A DNA stretch of 64,000 nucleotides from Lagopus muta (GCF_023343835.1 NC_064443.1:6014001-6078000); one strand, 5' to 3'. Counted from the stretch's first letter, positions 38,501 through 50,450 are shown. Notes: a model not told the origin generated them from the sequence alone. Made by a program: numbers and translations.

Positions 38501-39152
38501 ACAAAGAGCATAAATGTACAGTATATGTTTACAACTCATTTTTCAAGGCAGACTCTAAGGATTCTGAGAAAAAAACAAAACGCTTGCATTACTAAAGCTG
38601 GTGTTTGTCACAGCAGATGTGTTCTTTTCCTGATGAAGCTATCGGCGTGCAACACCCCGTGCAGGGCAACAACTGACAGACACCTGAAATCAGAAAGAGC
38701 CACATCCGTGTGGTGTGGCAGGTGCAGGAAGGTGTGCTTCTATTTTATGTTACAGTGAAAAGCATGCATTAATCCTCAGATAAGGAATCAATGAACAAAA
38801 CATAAAACACAGGAAAAAAAACACTATTTTATGCATGTAAATATAAAATACGGTCAACAGAACAGAAGTGTATGTATTTATTAACAGAGTCAACAACAAC
38901 AACAGAACTGCCAACAGTCTTAAGGAGAACTACTTTACTTTTTTTCTCAGGAAAAGTTGCATCCATCTCCTCGGGGCTCAGCGACGATATTGCCACCATC
39001 ACCCGGTGCGTCGATGATGAGAGAACCTCAACAACTGAGCTCCGGCGCCTCTGGATGATGCGAAGAAGCGGATCGGAGGAAGAATGCCTCCGACCCTGGA
39101 AAAAGTTGCTAAAAATACTCACTGCTGAGCGCCGCCGGGGTGAGCCCTGCAT
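32417..39152 (-). CDS. PTPDC1: PTPDC1, protein tyrosine phosphatase domain containing 1 (nine-exon form)
   Basis: Nine phase-matched coding exons assemble into 2346 nt, 781 residues plus stop. They are 39152-38939, 38411-38240, 37629-37549, 37404-37286, 36519-36382, 35799-34592, 33870-33685, 33308-33198 and 32533-32417. The product matches vertebrate PTPDC1 throughout (for example KYTKVGERLRHVIPGHM, GIKTIINLQRPGEHASCGNP). The phosphatase domain spans roughly residues 125-300. The signature HCHAGLGRTG gives catalytic Cys234 and Arg240, and FGWKDYG supplies the likely general acid Asp205. The long C-terminal region is serine-rich (DSDSSSSS). The family is a CDC14/dual-specificity-like phosphatase, and knockdown links it to cilium length and centrosome function (established for human). 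All catalytic residues are present, so it should be active. A second isoform starts at 41166. Confidence 0.96.
33198..33308 (-). CDS. PTPDC1: PTPDC1 coding exon 8 (GC donor)
   Basis: A 37-codon exon encoding EQCQTILCILHCVVNLQTLP and then VEEALLVRAVKAFTK, aligning with the mammalian C-terminus. The acceptor is CCACCAG|GAGCAG. The 3' boundary is ACTAAG|GCAAGT, a GC donor with otherwise perfect consensus. The nearby GT at +5 would break the frame of the last exon. Confidence 0.93.
33685..33870 (-). CDS. PTPDC1: PTPDC1 coding exon 7
   Basis: A 62-codon exon encoding KELNSRDGAWDKISTERDPF and on to CSLMWSWIEQLKEPIISKDD and ALNLLKK, matching the C-terminal conserved region of human PTPDC1. The acceptor is CTTTAAAG|AAAGAA, after an interrupted T-rich tract. 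The donor is AAAAAG|GTAGAT. Phase 0 at both ends. Confidence 0.95.
34592..35799 (-). CDS. PTPDC1: PTPDC1 coding exon 6 (large exon)
   Basis: A 1208-nt exon encoding residues 242-644. It completes the phosphatase domain (VLVACYLVFATRMTADQAI, VRAKRPNSIQTRGQLLC), then a helical region (HVPKLIHLVCKLLLDLAENR). A long, low-conservation, serine-rich linker with DSDSSSSS follows, then the conserved SLEARRILAAKALANINEFL and VKQKVEMWQ. The acceptor is TTCCAG|GTGTTC and the donor is GGCAG|GTAATT. Confidence 0.97.
36382..36519 (-). CDS. PTPDC1: PTPDC1 coding exon 5 (catalytic exon)
   Basis: Encodes YFYNFGWKDYGVASLTTILD and continues to EGRVAVHCHAGLGRT. It carries both the general-acid Asp (WKD) and the Cys-x5-Arg phosphate-binding loop. 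The acceptor is TTTTAG|TTTACT and the donor is GGACAG|GTATGT. The final Gly of the signature is split across the next junction. Confidence 0.97.
37045..37165 (-). repeat. CR1 fragment in a PTPDC1 intron
   Basis: On plus, 'agaatggcctgggttgaaaaggacctcaatgatcatc' and 'caggctgcccagagccacatccagcctggc' is the reverse complement of the CR1 3' tail. It therefore lies in the same orientation as PTPDC1, inside the intron before the catalytic exon. Confidence 0.88.
37286..37404 (-). CDS. PTPDC1: PTPDC1 coding exon 4
   Basis: Encodes CGIKTIINLQRPGEHASCGN and then PLEQESGFTYLPEAFMEAG, the core of the phosphatase fold. The acceptor is CCTTAG|ATGTGG and the donor is TGGCA|GTACGT. Residues 156-196. Confidence 0.96.
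37549..37629 (-). CDS. PTPDC1: PTPDC1 coding exon 3
   Basis: An 81-nt exon encoding ITDNILAMARPSTELIEKYN and the following IIEQFER. The acceptor is CCTCAG|GATAAC and the donor is GAAAG|GTAAGA. It is symmetrical, entering and leaving in phase 2. Confidence 0.96.
38240..38411 (-). CDS. PTPDC1: PTPDC1 coding exon 2
   Basis: This is the first exon shared by both isoforms. It encodes PTAKYTKVGERLRHVIPGHM and then ENPARWSDQEQAIKGLYSS, almost identical to mammalian PTPDC1. The acceptor is TTATAG|GAAGTT and the donor is CTTG|GTAGTA (weak). Residues 72-129 of the 781-residue form. Confidence 0.96.
38939..39152 (-). CDS. PTPDC1: PTPDC1 coding exon 1 (MQGS isoform)
   Basis: Starts at ATG 39152 with A at -3. 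A longer upstream frame exists but begins at GTG, so this ATG is preferred. It encodes 71 residues rich in Arg and Ser (RRRSAVSIFS, QGRRHSSSDP, QRRRSSVVEV), matching the alternative N-terminus of the longer human isoform. The donor is GAGAAAAAAA|GTAAAG. It ends in phase 1. Confidence 0.9.
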
Positions 39153-41081
39153 GATGACCAGCACCACTGACAGCACAGCGCGGCTGCCGAGCAGGCACGG
39201 GTCTGAAAGCCAAGTTGCTCAGCACTGAAGTTGCAGCGAGATGCGCATCCCTCCGTCTGCTGGAGCAGCTAGTCAGCATGGGCTGAGCTGTCTCCATAGT
39301 GACAAACAATGAGGGCTCTGCTGCCAGCCAGCCCCGTGGCAGTGACATTCTATATGAATTGATTCTGTTTGGGACAAAGTGTTCCGCTGCTGATGAAAAT
39401 AGTTGCATTTCAAGTAGATAATTTTGAAAATGGACTGGGAACAACCAAAACATTTTTCCATAAACAATGTGAGTATTTTAGTTAGTTGTAAATAACATAC
39501 ATTCAGAACTCAGTTAGGCACAAAATAATATATTCAAGAGAACAATCAAAATGTATTTGGAGGCTCTGCTTCCTGAGGAATCTGTAAGTACATTATACGC
39601 CCCCAACTCCTGGTTTTACATTCCACAACCACCTCTCTCCCTCCGCTGAGCTGCTGCAAAATGCATCATTAGCTCTGTAATAATTGGGATTAGTGTGCTG
39701 CTACTGAAATGGCTCATTACACGATGAATTGTAGACTGTTCACTCTGGACCATTCATATCTTCTAACAAACACAATTTGTTACTCAAAACAAAAGGCTTA
39801 TTTTTTTTCAGGGCACAGCTCTTTTATTAACCAGAGCTGTTAGCCCTACAGAGTGAGATAAAGCAGATTATGGGGAGGAGAAGATGCATCAGTTGAGTGC
39901 TTTAGGCTTTTGAAGGTAGATATTAGGTGGCAAATTGCCTCCCACTTTGCTGCCAGCGTGCTAAGAAAGAGAATGAGCTGGCCAGAAAGATTACTGCGCT
40001 CTCAAAAGCACAACATTCTTAAGCAACTTACGTGGAGAACGGATTACAGAAATGTGGATGTGTTTTCTTTTTTAAAGTCATCCAATTGTCTGAGTGTTAA
40101 AGGGGAGAGAGCAGAGAGATGAGGAAAACTCACCATAGCTTTGGTCAATTAACAGAATCCCACTGTGTTTTCCCTAGGTTGTATACTTCATTCAGTCTGA
40201 TTTTTCCTTTTGTGTTATGGAAACAATAACCCTTAAAGAGGAATTGTGTATGAGAAAGCTCTTTTTTTATACAAAATCACGAGGCAAAAATCTGCTGTTT
40301 CTTCCAGGTACTGAACAGGGACTGAGTGACTGAATACTGAATACTGCAGCCCCACTCTTAAGACACAGTAAGGATTTCTGTGGAAACCAGGCATCTGGAC
40401 ACATCTGTGGTGATGTGGTATGTGAAAAGGAAAATGTTAAGGCTCAAAGATCTGACTGTCCTAATGAAGCCAATATAAGAAGATTGGGAAATACTTAAGT
40501 ATGCTTTTATTCTGGGTGTCAGGTTGAAGAGAAGGGAAGGAGATGAAGAAGGTTCTTCAAGTGCTGCCTATGTCCAGCCAACAAACAAACAAAAAATGCT
40601 TCTGAGTTAATTACATTCTTTCTCACATTTCATTCTTAACTCTTCCCAGAATTTTTTCTCCTGTATATATCAAGTGATAATGGAGCCAGAGATGAGCAAG
40701 TGAAAATGCTGCATACCATTATTTTTCCACTGAGTCTAGCATGATTTGCAAGTACTCACCCAGAAACTTTCAATATTGGAGAGGGTTTTTTTGTTGAAGG
40801 TTTTTTGTGCCTTCAGAGAGCTGGGCAGCTTCTGAACATGGAACCATTTCTCTAAGCAAGAGACTTGGCAAACTGAAAGTTACTGAAAAGTTCAACATCT
40901 TAACACATCGTGGCAATAAGAAGTCACACAGTTTGCTTTTGCTATAGACATTTTATGCTTAAAATTTGGGAATAATGTCCATTTTTCCCCTATGGAAAAT
41001 TGCTTCTTTTCAGAACTTTTTAAGCTGTTTATATCAATAGCATAAGTGATTGATAAAATCAGTGGATGATAAAATCATTAC

Positions 41082-41174
41082 CTGAACTCATATTTGCAAG
41101 ATACACACTGCTCTCTAGCAACGAAGAGTATGGTAGTTCATTTTGCAGCAAAACTCCTGCAGCCATTGCAGTAC
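41082..41174 (-). CDS. PTPDC1: PTPDC1 alternative first coding exon (MAAG isoform)
   Basis: Coding begins at ATG 41166 and reads MAAGVLLQNELPYSSLLESS and on to ANMSS, closely resembling the N-terminus of a human PTPDC1 isoform. It has an acceptor (CCACAG|GTACTG) just 5' of the ATG, so it must be spliced to an upstream non-coding exon, probably from the CpG island at 50 kb. The donor is TTCAG|GTAATG. The 85 coding nucleotides end in phase 1, exactly matching exon 2 (38411), so this isoform would be 738 residues with catalytic Cys191. Confidence 0.88.
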
Positions 41175-42771
41175 CTGTGGAAACAGTAATATGTTTGCTG
41201 TCACTCTGCAAGCTCGAAAATGCAAAATAAAGCTGAATTAAAGCTCAGTACCTGGCACCTGGTTACAAAGTCATCCAAGGGTTAAGATCTGGGCATTCAG
41301 GCACAGACCATTACTTTCTTTTTGGTGTGCAATCTTAAAATTCACCAGTTCTGCTATCTGTCCTAGCAATAAGAAGTCACCTGTGTATTTCCAGCTCCAG
41401 TCTGGCTGATGGTGTACCTTACAGTTGTGTTCTATATGCACAGGAGCCACTCACCTAGAAACCTTTACAGCCAAATCAATTTTCTCAAATTCTTAAAAGT
41501 AAACACACAACTATAAATCCTGCACTGGAAGCTTCCAAGGGGCCGTTCCAGCAAAACCAATGATGATAGCACTATTTCCAGATCATACCATTCATAATTT
41601 TAGTCCAAGCAGACTGTGTAAGGTACGTGCCTTCTCTGCTCTCTTTCCTCCATTCTGTTTTAGAAAGCTGGCAAGTTTGAAATCACATATATGAAGATTC
41701 TCCTTTAATTAGAAAACAGAACACAAGACTGTCTAAGCAGAAAGCATGTTTTCCTATAATACAAAGCAAGCTGAAGAGATTGTATCTGAAAAACAGATAA
41801 TACAAGGAAAGCTGTCAGTGTGAACTTATTAATCAGTCACTGTGATGTTTAAGTAAAACAACTTCATGGCTCCTGAGTGCACATCCTTACTTCTCATATC
41901 TCAATAGTAAAATAGTTGCAAATATAGTACTAAAAAAAGCATGTCCATGCTATAACTATTGAAACTCTTCTAAATAAACCTTCAGTCCCAAATTCTGTGA
42001 AAACAATACTAAGATTCAGTGCCACAGTGTTCTAAGGTTTACTGCAATCATAATAATGAGGATTATTACGTGGTAAACAGTCCAGTGCTGTGTTGAGATA
42101 TTAACTGTTTGTCATTCATTCTGCATGAATATTAACTATATAATATATTAACTATAATTCTGAGTAATTGCTTTAGGTAAATAATTGAATCAATTCACAT
42201 GAAATTTAATGTATAGATATTATATTATCTAACACATACTTATATTGAAACTATTCTTCTATATGTGTTTATGGACTGTATTCCACATCAGTGTCACTGA
42301 GTACAGCTCTGTCCCTTACTTATGGTCCCAGCTTATGGTGGGAACAGCATACACACACAAGTAACCCATTAATATCTGCTGCATCAGTGGCCTCAAAGAG
42401 ATGAGAATTGCATTTTTCTGTGAAAGCCAAGGGGTCTTTTGAAAGTTCATTGATGCTAAGCAAGACATTCCTTATGTAAATATGTATATTCTGAAGAATG
42501 TTCATTAAGATGAGTCTTAATGTAGAATAGAGACGCACATTTTCTACTCAGCTGCTTGACCATCTGACTGCACTTTACAAGTCCATCCCATAATAAACAG
42601 GCAGGAATACATGCTTGTACTTGCATTCTGAGAAGCTCTAGTATCCCTGTGTTTTTTTTCCAGTGGCTTTTGAAATCAGTTAGGGATGATTTCAGTCAGA
42701 GGAAACTGCAGCTCAAGAAATCACTAGTTTATCCCCAGAAGTTCCATTTAGGGTTAATACAATTGAACTGC

Positions 42772-42802
<31 letters not shown>

Positions 42803-45800
42803 AGAGTTTCTATTTCTCAGAAACTTCTCTCAAAAAATCTTGATAGCTTCTCCAGGCAGCATTTCAATATGTCAGGTCTCATCACACAGGCAGTGGGAGC
42901 ACCAGCAGTCACACCACTCGAGACCAAGGTGTAAAGGCTGTGTTTTGAGATAGTAAGGCCTAATTTGGTGCTGCTGTTACTGCAGAGGTGCATTACATTC
43001 CTGCACTGATAAAAAGAGTGTTGAGAGCTGGAATAGCATTTGGGTCAAAGGAACAACAACTGCTTTTCCAATGTACTGCATATTCTTAGTTTTAAAAGGT
43101 CCTCTTCAGCATTTTGTTCATCTGTTAGCACCTGATGGACGCTAGAGAAAATCAAGCCTCAGATGTTATTCCAGGTCATGTTCTTTATGAGCTCTCCGAG
43201 GGAGCTGAGTCACGTGCATCATGGCAGTCATGATACCACCTTAATCAGATCTGCTCTGTGCCATGCTTTTCTATTGCCATGACAGCAAAGAGGCTGCTCT
43301 TTTAATCCTGGTATCACAACTTAAGAAATGGAACAGTGTCTTAGGTGATTGATGTTCCATCTCTTTACCATGGGAAGCAATGTCGTTAAGCTTGCACAAA
43401 CAAGGCAGGTAAAGAAATGGAAGTAAAAATAACATCTGCAGTGCTGGCTGACTGAAACAAATGTCAGAACCACAGTGCCCAGGGAAACGGGTCTGTTGGA
43501 GCCAGACACCAAGCACTAAGGGGATATTCCAGCAGTCCCCTTCGAGGCATGCATTCTGTACTTGCTTTGGTGTTTCTCTGCGTACCTTGGAGGGCTTTTC
43601 CCCACTTCTGTGCAAACCAGATCCTAGCAGAAAGGATGTCTCAGATTTTGTTGCCGATTCACTTATTGCATTTGGTAACAGATGACAGCTGTCACATCCA
43701 ACTTGCTGTGTCATATAATCAGAGGTGGATTTCTGTCAGAGGAAATTGCACAGGCACACTGTGCTTCCTTAGGTGAGATCAGTCTGTATTCCCACTAAGT
43801 TTCTAAGGGGTGATGCAGCCTCTAGAATAAAAGAACCCTTAGTGAAGGTTAAGCAGCAAAAAGCCATGCAGCAAGTCGGACAACTGAGAGATGGGGGCCT
43901 GCAACTGGCTGGCAGGCAGCTGCCCAGAAAGGAGGAAAGTTCACAGCACTTACACCACAGCCCAAAACTGGCTGAGGTGTCATTCTGCCTTGCATACAGG
44001 ATGAGCATTTCCTATGATTGCAGGATCTGGAAATCAGTGTTTTCCAGTTGCTGGGCTGAATTTTTGCTTCAGAATACACTGAGAGAAGGAAATAATGTCT
44101 AATGTTTTAGCAGCCAGAAAACAAGCCCCAAAGTGCTAAGATTCCCACTATACCTTAGCAATTAATATGGTTGTTTAACAGATGCAGTTACTGTCTTCAG
44201 AACATGCTTTCAAACAGGAGAGTTTGCGTTCCAAACCGGAATGATTCCAGTGGTGGCAGTGCAGCTGCCAGCACACAGTAATCCTCCCCCCATTTCTGTG
44301 GAGCTGTTTACTAACAGTGAGGACCCATTTCCCCAGATTTGTATGGATCTGGTAACCTAGAATATGACAGCAGACCACACGTTGAAAAGATTGGTTTCAT
44401 GTATTATCATGAAAAATCTTGGGTAATCTTTCCATTGTAAATACATTCTTACATACAAGAGAGGCAAAGGCTGATGCTTATGCCTGTCACATAAAATGTG
44501 GAGATCACTTGTAGTATTTTCTTGCTTTTAAAGTGATTTGTTCTCCCCCCTGTAGCATTTACAGACAAGGAACAAGCAAATGGGCAAGCTGCTAAAGGAA
44601 CACAGTCAATGCAACTGCAGGTAGGGGCCACACTAGGTTAGCACCTAAGCCCTCAGGTAACATTTACTCCATGGCCTGGTTCTGTAAGTACTTATCTTCT
44701 TGAATGGCTTTGCTCCTGGGAGCAGTCCCACAGAAGTCAAGAGGATATCTGTCTAAATATCAGATTATATGGGATGAAGTTTCATTGCCTGAACGCAAAG
44801 TTCTGAAAACTGCACTAATTAAGATGTTTAGAAATTAAAGACCACTCAGTTAACAAGACGAAGCAAAAATATGACCACGTGAGGACTGTTTATAATTAAT
44901 GACAAGGTTAAGAACTTTGATTGTTATGAATGGTGAAACAAAATTAAAAGCACTAGCTAGGAGCTACATCAGCAATTGGAAAAGGCAAATAAACACACTA
45001 CAGGACAAAGGGAAGACGAGGTATTAATTTGAACACATCTTCATACAGTTCAGAGGTTTATAATTTGCACAGCAGAACAGTACTGCAGCTGTTGTAGGAC
45101 TGCTCTGATTTCACACAGCCAGAACTGGTTTGTTACTTCCATAAGTAAGTGGTATTTTAACCCTTAGGAAAAAAATCTCAGCATTTGTTTTAGTTTATGG
45201 TGAATGTCATTTAATCATTACGCATTGTATTTAGAGGACTGTAACTGCTTTCACATACAAAAGAGACAAAAGAATTTAATTCTAATTTCATTAGAAAGTT
45301 ATGTAGGTGCTGGTCTGGTGATTCACTATTTGCTATTAATAGCTTTTTTTACATGAATAGCAACCAAAAATGGACAGATCTATCAACTGACTGGATTCGT
45401 CTCATTGAGTCACGTCAGCTTTCAGTGCTAACGCAACAGTTAACAGAAGTTGTCTTAACCTGCCTTGCACAGGCTGGGAACCAGTAATTACTATTGAGAA
45501 GTACAAAAGAGGGGTGAAAATGAATAAAGGAACTGCTCTACAAACAACACGAGTGAGTCTGATATTCCTGATCCTGTACTGTGACAGATTTTTGTATGTA
45601 AGACTACATACAAAAGAATGGAATTCCTTCAGTGCTGCTGAGTGCTACTGAGGGAATTTGAAAGTGGAAAAGATCTAAACGGAACTCTACAAGGTAAAGG
45701 GGTTACACCTCGAATAGTCAAAAACGTAGTAAATTTAAGTGAGTCTTCAAACAGAAGTGCAGGAATTTCAGTCTAACATCTTACCTGTGACCCTGCAAAA

Positions 45801-48800
45801 AGAGTGAGTGAATGCTGACCCCTTCATGGCTGCAGTACCATCCCCAGAAATGCGCTGTAGGGACACCCCGTTTACAGAAGAGATGCTGAATTATGTTGCT
45901 GCAGTGTTTCCTGTAGTTAATTGGATTCACGGTGGTAATCTGGGAGGAGCCAATAACTATCTTTTCTTAACTTAAGACTGTATGAGGAATGCCTTGCGGG
46001 CTATGCAGATAATCATCTCATGAACTGCTTTCTGCGTCTGCCTAGATTTCAGAGGGATTGAGGCAAAGAGGCCACGCCAAGCTCTTCAAAGAACAGAGCC
46101 CTTCACACCACCCTGCTCTGTCCATTCCGTTCACCTCCACATGCTATATGCCCCCAGAAGCGTGGGTCTGCATGCGCCAGCCAAGTGAGCACAGCTACAA
46201 AGGTCACTGTGGGAACGCACCCGCATCACTGCAGTTCAACTGATACATAACCTCAAAGCACCACGAAAAGAAAATCAGACTCATCTCCTACTGTTCCTAT
46301 CTGTGGTTATACCCTCAACAATTTTTTTCATTTTTCATCCAGTATAGCAAAGACTGTCATTAAAGCATATATACTGATGGCAAACTCTCTGCATTAACAT
46401 CCCACAAGCATAACAAAAAGAAGTTATTCTGAATGCAAAGGATGTGATCTGCTAAAAAAACAGACTTGATTTAATTAATACAAGCCAGACTAAAGTAATA
46501 AAACAAGCTAAATAAAATGAGATTTGATGTTCTATTTCACCAAATCAACTACAGTATTATCTGACAAGAAAACAGATTTCATCTATTTTCACAGCTTCCC
46601 CACGTGTCTTATTAAAACAAATTAAAAAAAAAAAAAAAAACCACACAAACAAGCTAGCATTAATTAAATGCTTACTCACTGCTCATCATTAATACCTCCC
46701 AGTTACTTAGAGGAAAAAAAAAAAGTATGTGTGCAAGCTTCTGTAGACGGGGATGTGTTTTTTATTTAAACAAGTTACAGGAGACAACTGGAGGCTGATG
46801 CCAACATATGTGTTAATTCCAAACGTGTTGTCTCAGATAAACACCTGCCTTGCTGTCAAGAGGGAGATGGAGCACACAGAAGAGCATCAAATGGTTACAG
46901 TAATTTTCAGAAGTAATGATGTAGCAAATTGTCACCGTTACTGTTGTATGGTAATAAAGGAAAGAAGAACAATGCAACTACTTGAAAAAAGGACCACGTA
47001 GTCCTTAACATCACACTTTTTTTGTACTGATATTGCAGGGACAAAAAAGAAATCATGGGCATGAACTCAACTGCAGCTGATCATTTTAGTAAATAGCTGA
47101 CATCATACATATACACACGTATCAGGCCATCTGTGCAAAAAAGTCTTAATTGAAAATGGGACTTAAAGAGTCTGAGGTGGACCCTGGGCAGTAACCAAAG
47201 CACATCACTGCCTCAGAGGCAGAACGCAGCGCTGAGCTCCTACAAATTAAATGCCTTTGGTGGGAACCTGCACTAAAATCTGGTAAAGCATTTGGTAGGA
47301 GGAAGTGAGCAGATTTGTTAGCAGACGAAAGAACAGAAATACGCTTCAGACAATTAAGAAACATTAACTAAATGGAATTCTTAATAGAAGCATAGCCTTT
47401 TTTTGGGAAGTTTACACTGATTATACAACAGCAATTCAATTATTTGACTCTGGAGGAAGGTTTGGTTTTGGATGGTTTCAACGCTTGGTGCAGCAGCCTG
47501 CTGCTCTGCTGCATCCGTAGGTATTAGTGAGTTGCTGCCTCTCATTCCTGCACTTGCACTCTTCAGAAGGAATGGCAGCTCATTCAGCTGAACAACTGAT
47601 TTTTTCCCAGAGGTCTGAAAAGCTGAGCTAGTTCCAGAAATGGGTGCCAAACATGTTTGTTCCAACAGGCCCTGTCATTGCATTGTTGTCAAGATGAGGC
47701 TTTGTGCTAGGGATGACTTTTTGGGGGAGTCAGCCATTAGGCTGAAATAATCTGCCATTTTCAAAGGAAGAGTGCTCCGAGTAGGTGGGAAGGTGGTGAC
47801 TAAACTAACAATCTTTCTCTTCACGTTTGGCATTTTCCTATTTAAACAAAATAAGAATCCCATGTCCTCTGGAAAATTCTTTTGAACTGTGAAAACCACT
47901 GAAAGATGTTAACAGGCTTTTCAGGTAAGTAGAGCAGGGTCACCAGGCTGCGGCAGCTCATTCCCCCAGCATCACATGGGCTGCCTCCCAGCAGCAGCTC
48001 TGCAGTGTGATAAGCAGAGGCACCTGTCCCATGTCCTTAGGTAGAACTGCATCAGATTAGGCAGGCAGTGAAGTTACTGTCTCACAGTGAATCGAATGCA
48101 ACTGAAATGTCTGACCATCATTTAGACTGCGGTGTTCTCGTTGTTACACAAGCGCACCAAACTGTTCTAAAACCTTCTAGTTTACTAAAGCTTATCTTTC
48201 TTTAAGGTGGATTTGAATTTAGCACAAGCAGCATATTTAGATTTCTAGCTGGCTTGAAACATCTCCAGCTTCATCTTTTGCTTTTTGCTCTTCTTATAGT
48301 TTGGGTAATGAAAATCAATGTAGCTTCATTTTCAGCTTGCATAAAACACTGCAGGGAATGCTTTCATTCTTGTGTTTTTCAGAAACAGTATGAAATTTTA
48401 TTAAAGACTTCTTACAGGCTTTGCCATCACACTGTAAATTGATCATAAAAGCACCTCAACTACACCAGCACTGTTACTCTTGTGAGACACGTACACGTGT
48501 AGATGCTTCATGAGATCACAGAGCAACAGCCCACTGAGGAGCCCCGGCCTCATTTGTCATCTGTACTTCCTACATTCATTCCTTTCCTCTTTTGTTCCAC
48601 TGTTGGATAAAACTGACAAGATGGAATACAACAGAAATGCAGTGAAATGTTAGGAAAAGGCAGAACTGAAGATTTCAGTTCAAGAGCATTCTAAAACTGA
48701 CAAATTGCATCATGTGTTACTTATAGATCATTCAGTGCGCTCACAATGCAACAGGTGACCACCAGCTATGGAAACAAGCTACAGGCACTTGTTCAGCCAC

Positions 48801-50350
48801 AGGCTTTGAAATTAGAAGTGCAACTTCAAGGAAATACAGGTTGAAAAGGGAGAGGAGAGCTGCCACTGGGCTACAGCAACCCACTTCAGCTCTGCTTTGT
48901 GAGACAGCTCATTTTCTGAGCATGGAGCACAGGGGCAAGGCCCTCATCCAGTCATTGCCTGCTTTGGGTTAGCAGCTCTGTTTCTGAAACACCAAATGTT
49001 GGGTTGTTGGAAAACAGCAGTTAGGAAATTAATTCCTTCCCTCATACAACTTCTGAAGAGCCACCACAGGCTTTGCTAATTTGTGCTGACCTTTCCAAAA
49101 GCACTGCTTAATGTATGCATGACATCTAGCAAACATAGGCCCTGCAGCAGAACAGGTATGGAGGAAACACATAACAAAGCTCAGCTGTTCAAGAACAGCA
49201 CATAAGGTGGGAAAGAGGAACTGGTGAGGAAATGAAGGAGATGGGAGGTAGGCAGTCCTTTTAAAAACACACGCAAGGAACAAAATGCTCGAGCTTTGCC
49301 ATGTGGGGACTGCTTGAGTGAAGAAGCAGAGCAAGTCAGCAAACTGGCCAGGGAGCATCAGGGAGTGTCAGGGAGCAGGAGGGACACAGCCGCTCACGAG
49401 GGCTTTGCTGGCTCTCGGGATGAAATTCAGGCCAGGAAGTGCTCCACTGGAGAGAAACTGAAGGAGCAGGTACGATTTTATGTCATTTACAACAAACAGT
49501 GAGCTATCCAAAACCAGGAGCAAAGTCGTTTACAAGTTCTTCTGACAAACAAGTACAGCCAGCATTCGGGCACCGCCGTTCCCGTTCTCTGCGGTGCGAA
49601 CGCGGCGTTGCGCAGCACCCCGCGCTGTGCGAGGCGGGGCAGCAGCACCGCAATCCCGCGCCGCGTCTCCCCGCGCCATTCGGCGGCTGTCCCGTCCGCT
49701 CGCGGCTCCCTCGCAAACCGCGCTCGGAGCCGTTCCCGTGTTTCTGACGGAGACCGGAAGGCACGCCGTTAGGGTCGGCCCGCGCTGCCGCTCTCTCAAA
49801 CCTAGTAAGAGGATTACACCGCTAATTATAGCTCTGGAGCGCTGTTCTTACAGCACGGCCTCGAGGACCGCCTCCGCCGCTCGCTTTGCCTTTGTTTCCT
49901 CGCACATGTGGCTCTGTGTATGTTTTATTACACCAACCGCCCACGACAAGCACAGAGGGACGGATGTTTCAAGCAACACGTCATTGCAAACGCCAGCATC
50001 AGCGCTGCGCGCGTCCTTTCGGGCTCCATTACCCAACGGATACCCCGCCCCGCGCTGCCCCAGCGGCCCGGGACGCCCCGGGCGCGGCCGCCTCCGGCCG
50101 GGGCGTGGCGTCACCCGCCGCCACAGATCGGCCGCGCTGGGCACGGCGCCGGGACGGCCGCGCGCAGGGCTGGGGGCGCCGCACCCACCTGCACCGACGC
50201 TCTGCCGCCGCTCCGCCGCCGCTCGGCGTGGGGAAGGCGGGGCCGGGCCGCGCGCATGCGCCGCTGGGGGGAGAGCGGAGTATGGCGGTGCCGGGCCTTG
50301 GGAGGCCGGCGAGGAGGCGGCGGTGGGAAGCTGGGACGCGGTGTAACATC
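41175..50350 (-). other. PTPDC1: probable long 5' intron of PTPDC1
   Basis: The MAAG exon begins with a splice acceptor, so transcription must start upstream. The nearest CpG island is at 49.5-50.45 kb. The interval is AT-rich and mostly unique, with A-rich runs at 42773-42804 and 46623-46641. Protein-like frames at 47381-47899 (minus) are interrupted by a stop and not recognised. No other gene was seen. Confidence 0.55.
42773..42804. repeat. A-rich low-complexity tract
   Basis: A run of adenines punctuated by single G residues (aaaaaaaaagaaaaaaaaaag...), about 30 bases long. Confidence 0.85.
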
Positions 50351-50450
50351 TCTTACCGCTTCCCGAGGCACCGCTTGCTTCCTTCCCGTAGGCGCTGCCT
50401 GGCGTCCTGGGGCAGATTCCCAGGCTGCGTCAGTAGCGGGGTTGGGTGAG
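49540..50450. promoter_or_regulatory. PTPDC1: CpG island, probable upstream promoter of PTPDC1
   Basis: Strongly CpG-rich over about 0.9 kb, with a perfect palindromic NRF1-type site GCGCATGCGC at 50252-50261. On minus, a splice donor AAGCG|GTAAGA lies at 50357, suitable for a non-coding first exon spliced to 41174. On plus, a donor GTTGG|GTGAGA lies near 50446. The island may therefore be bidirectional. The overlapping GC-rich open frames have no recognised protein similarity and are not annotated as genes. Assignment to PTPDC1 is inference from the spliced MAAG exon. Confidence 0.6.

Noticed and set aside
45785-45827. Phase-1 exon on minus starting MKGSAFTHSF with donor CACAG|GTAAGA, a possible PTPDC1 first exon
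   Set aside because: The phase fits, but the exon at 41082-41174 matches the known MAAG-type N-terminus far better.
47381-47899. Minus-strand frame of about 173 codons with one internal TGA at 47675-47677, protein-like on inspection
   Set aside because: Two open stretches of this size separated by one stop are expected several times by chance in 64 kb of six-frame sequence. No domain, conserved motif or known protein was recognised.
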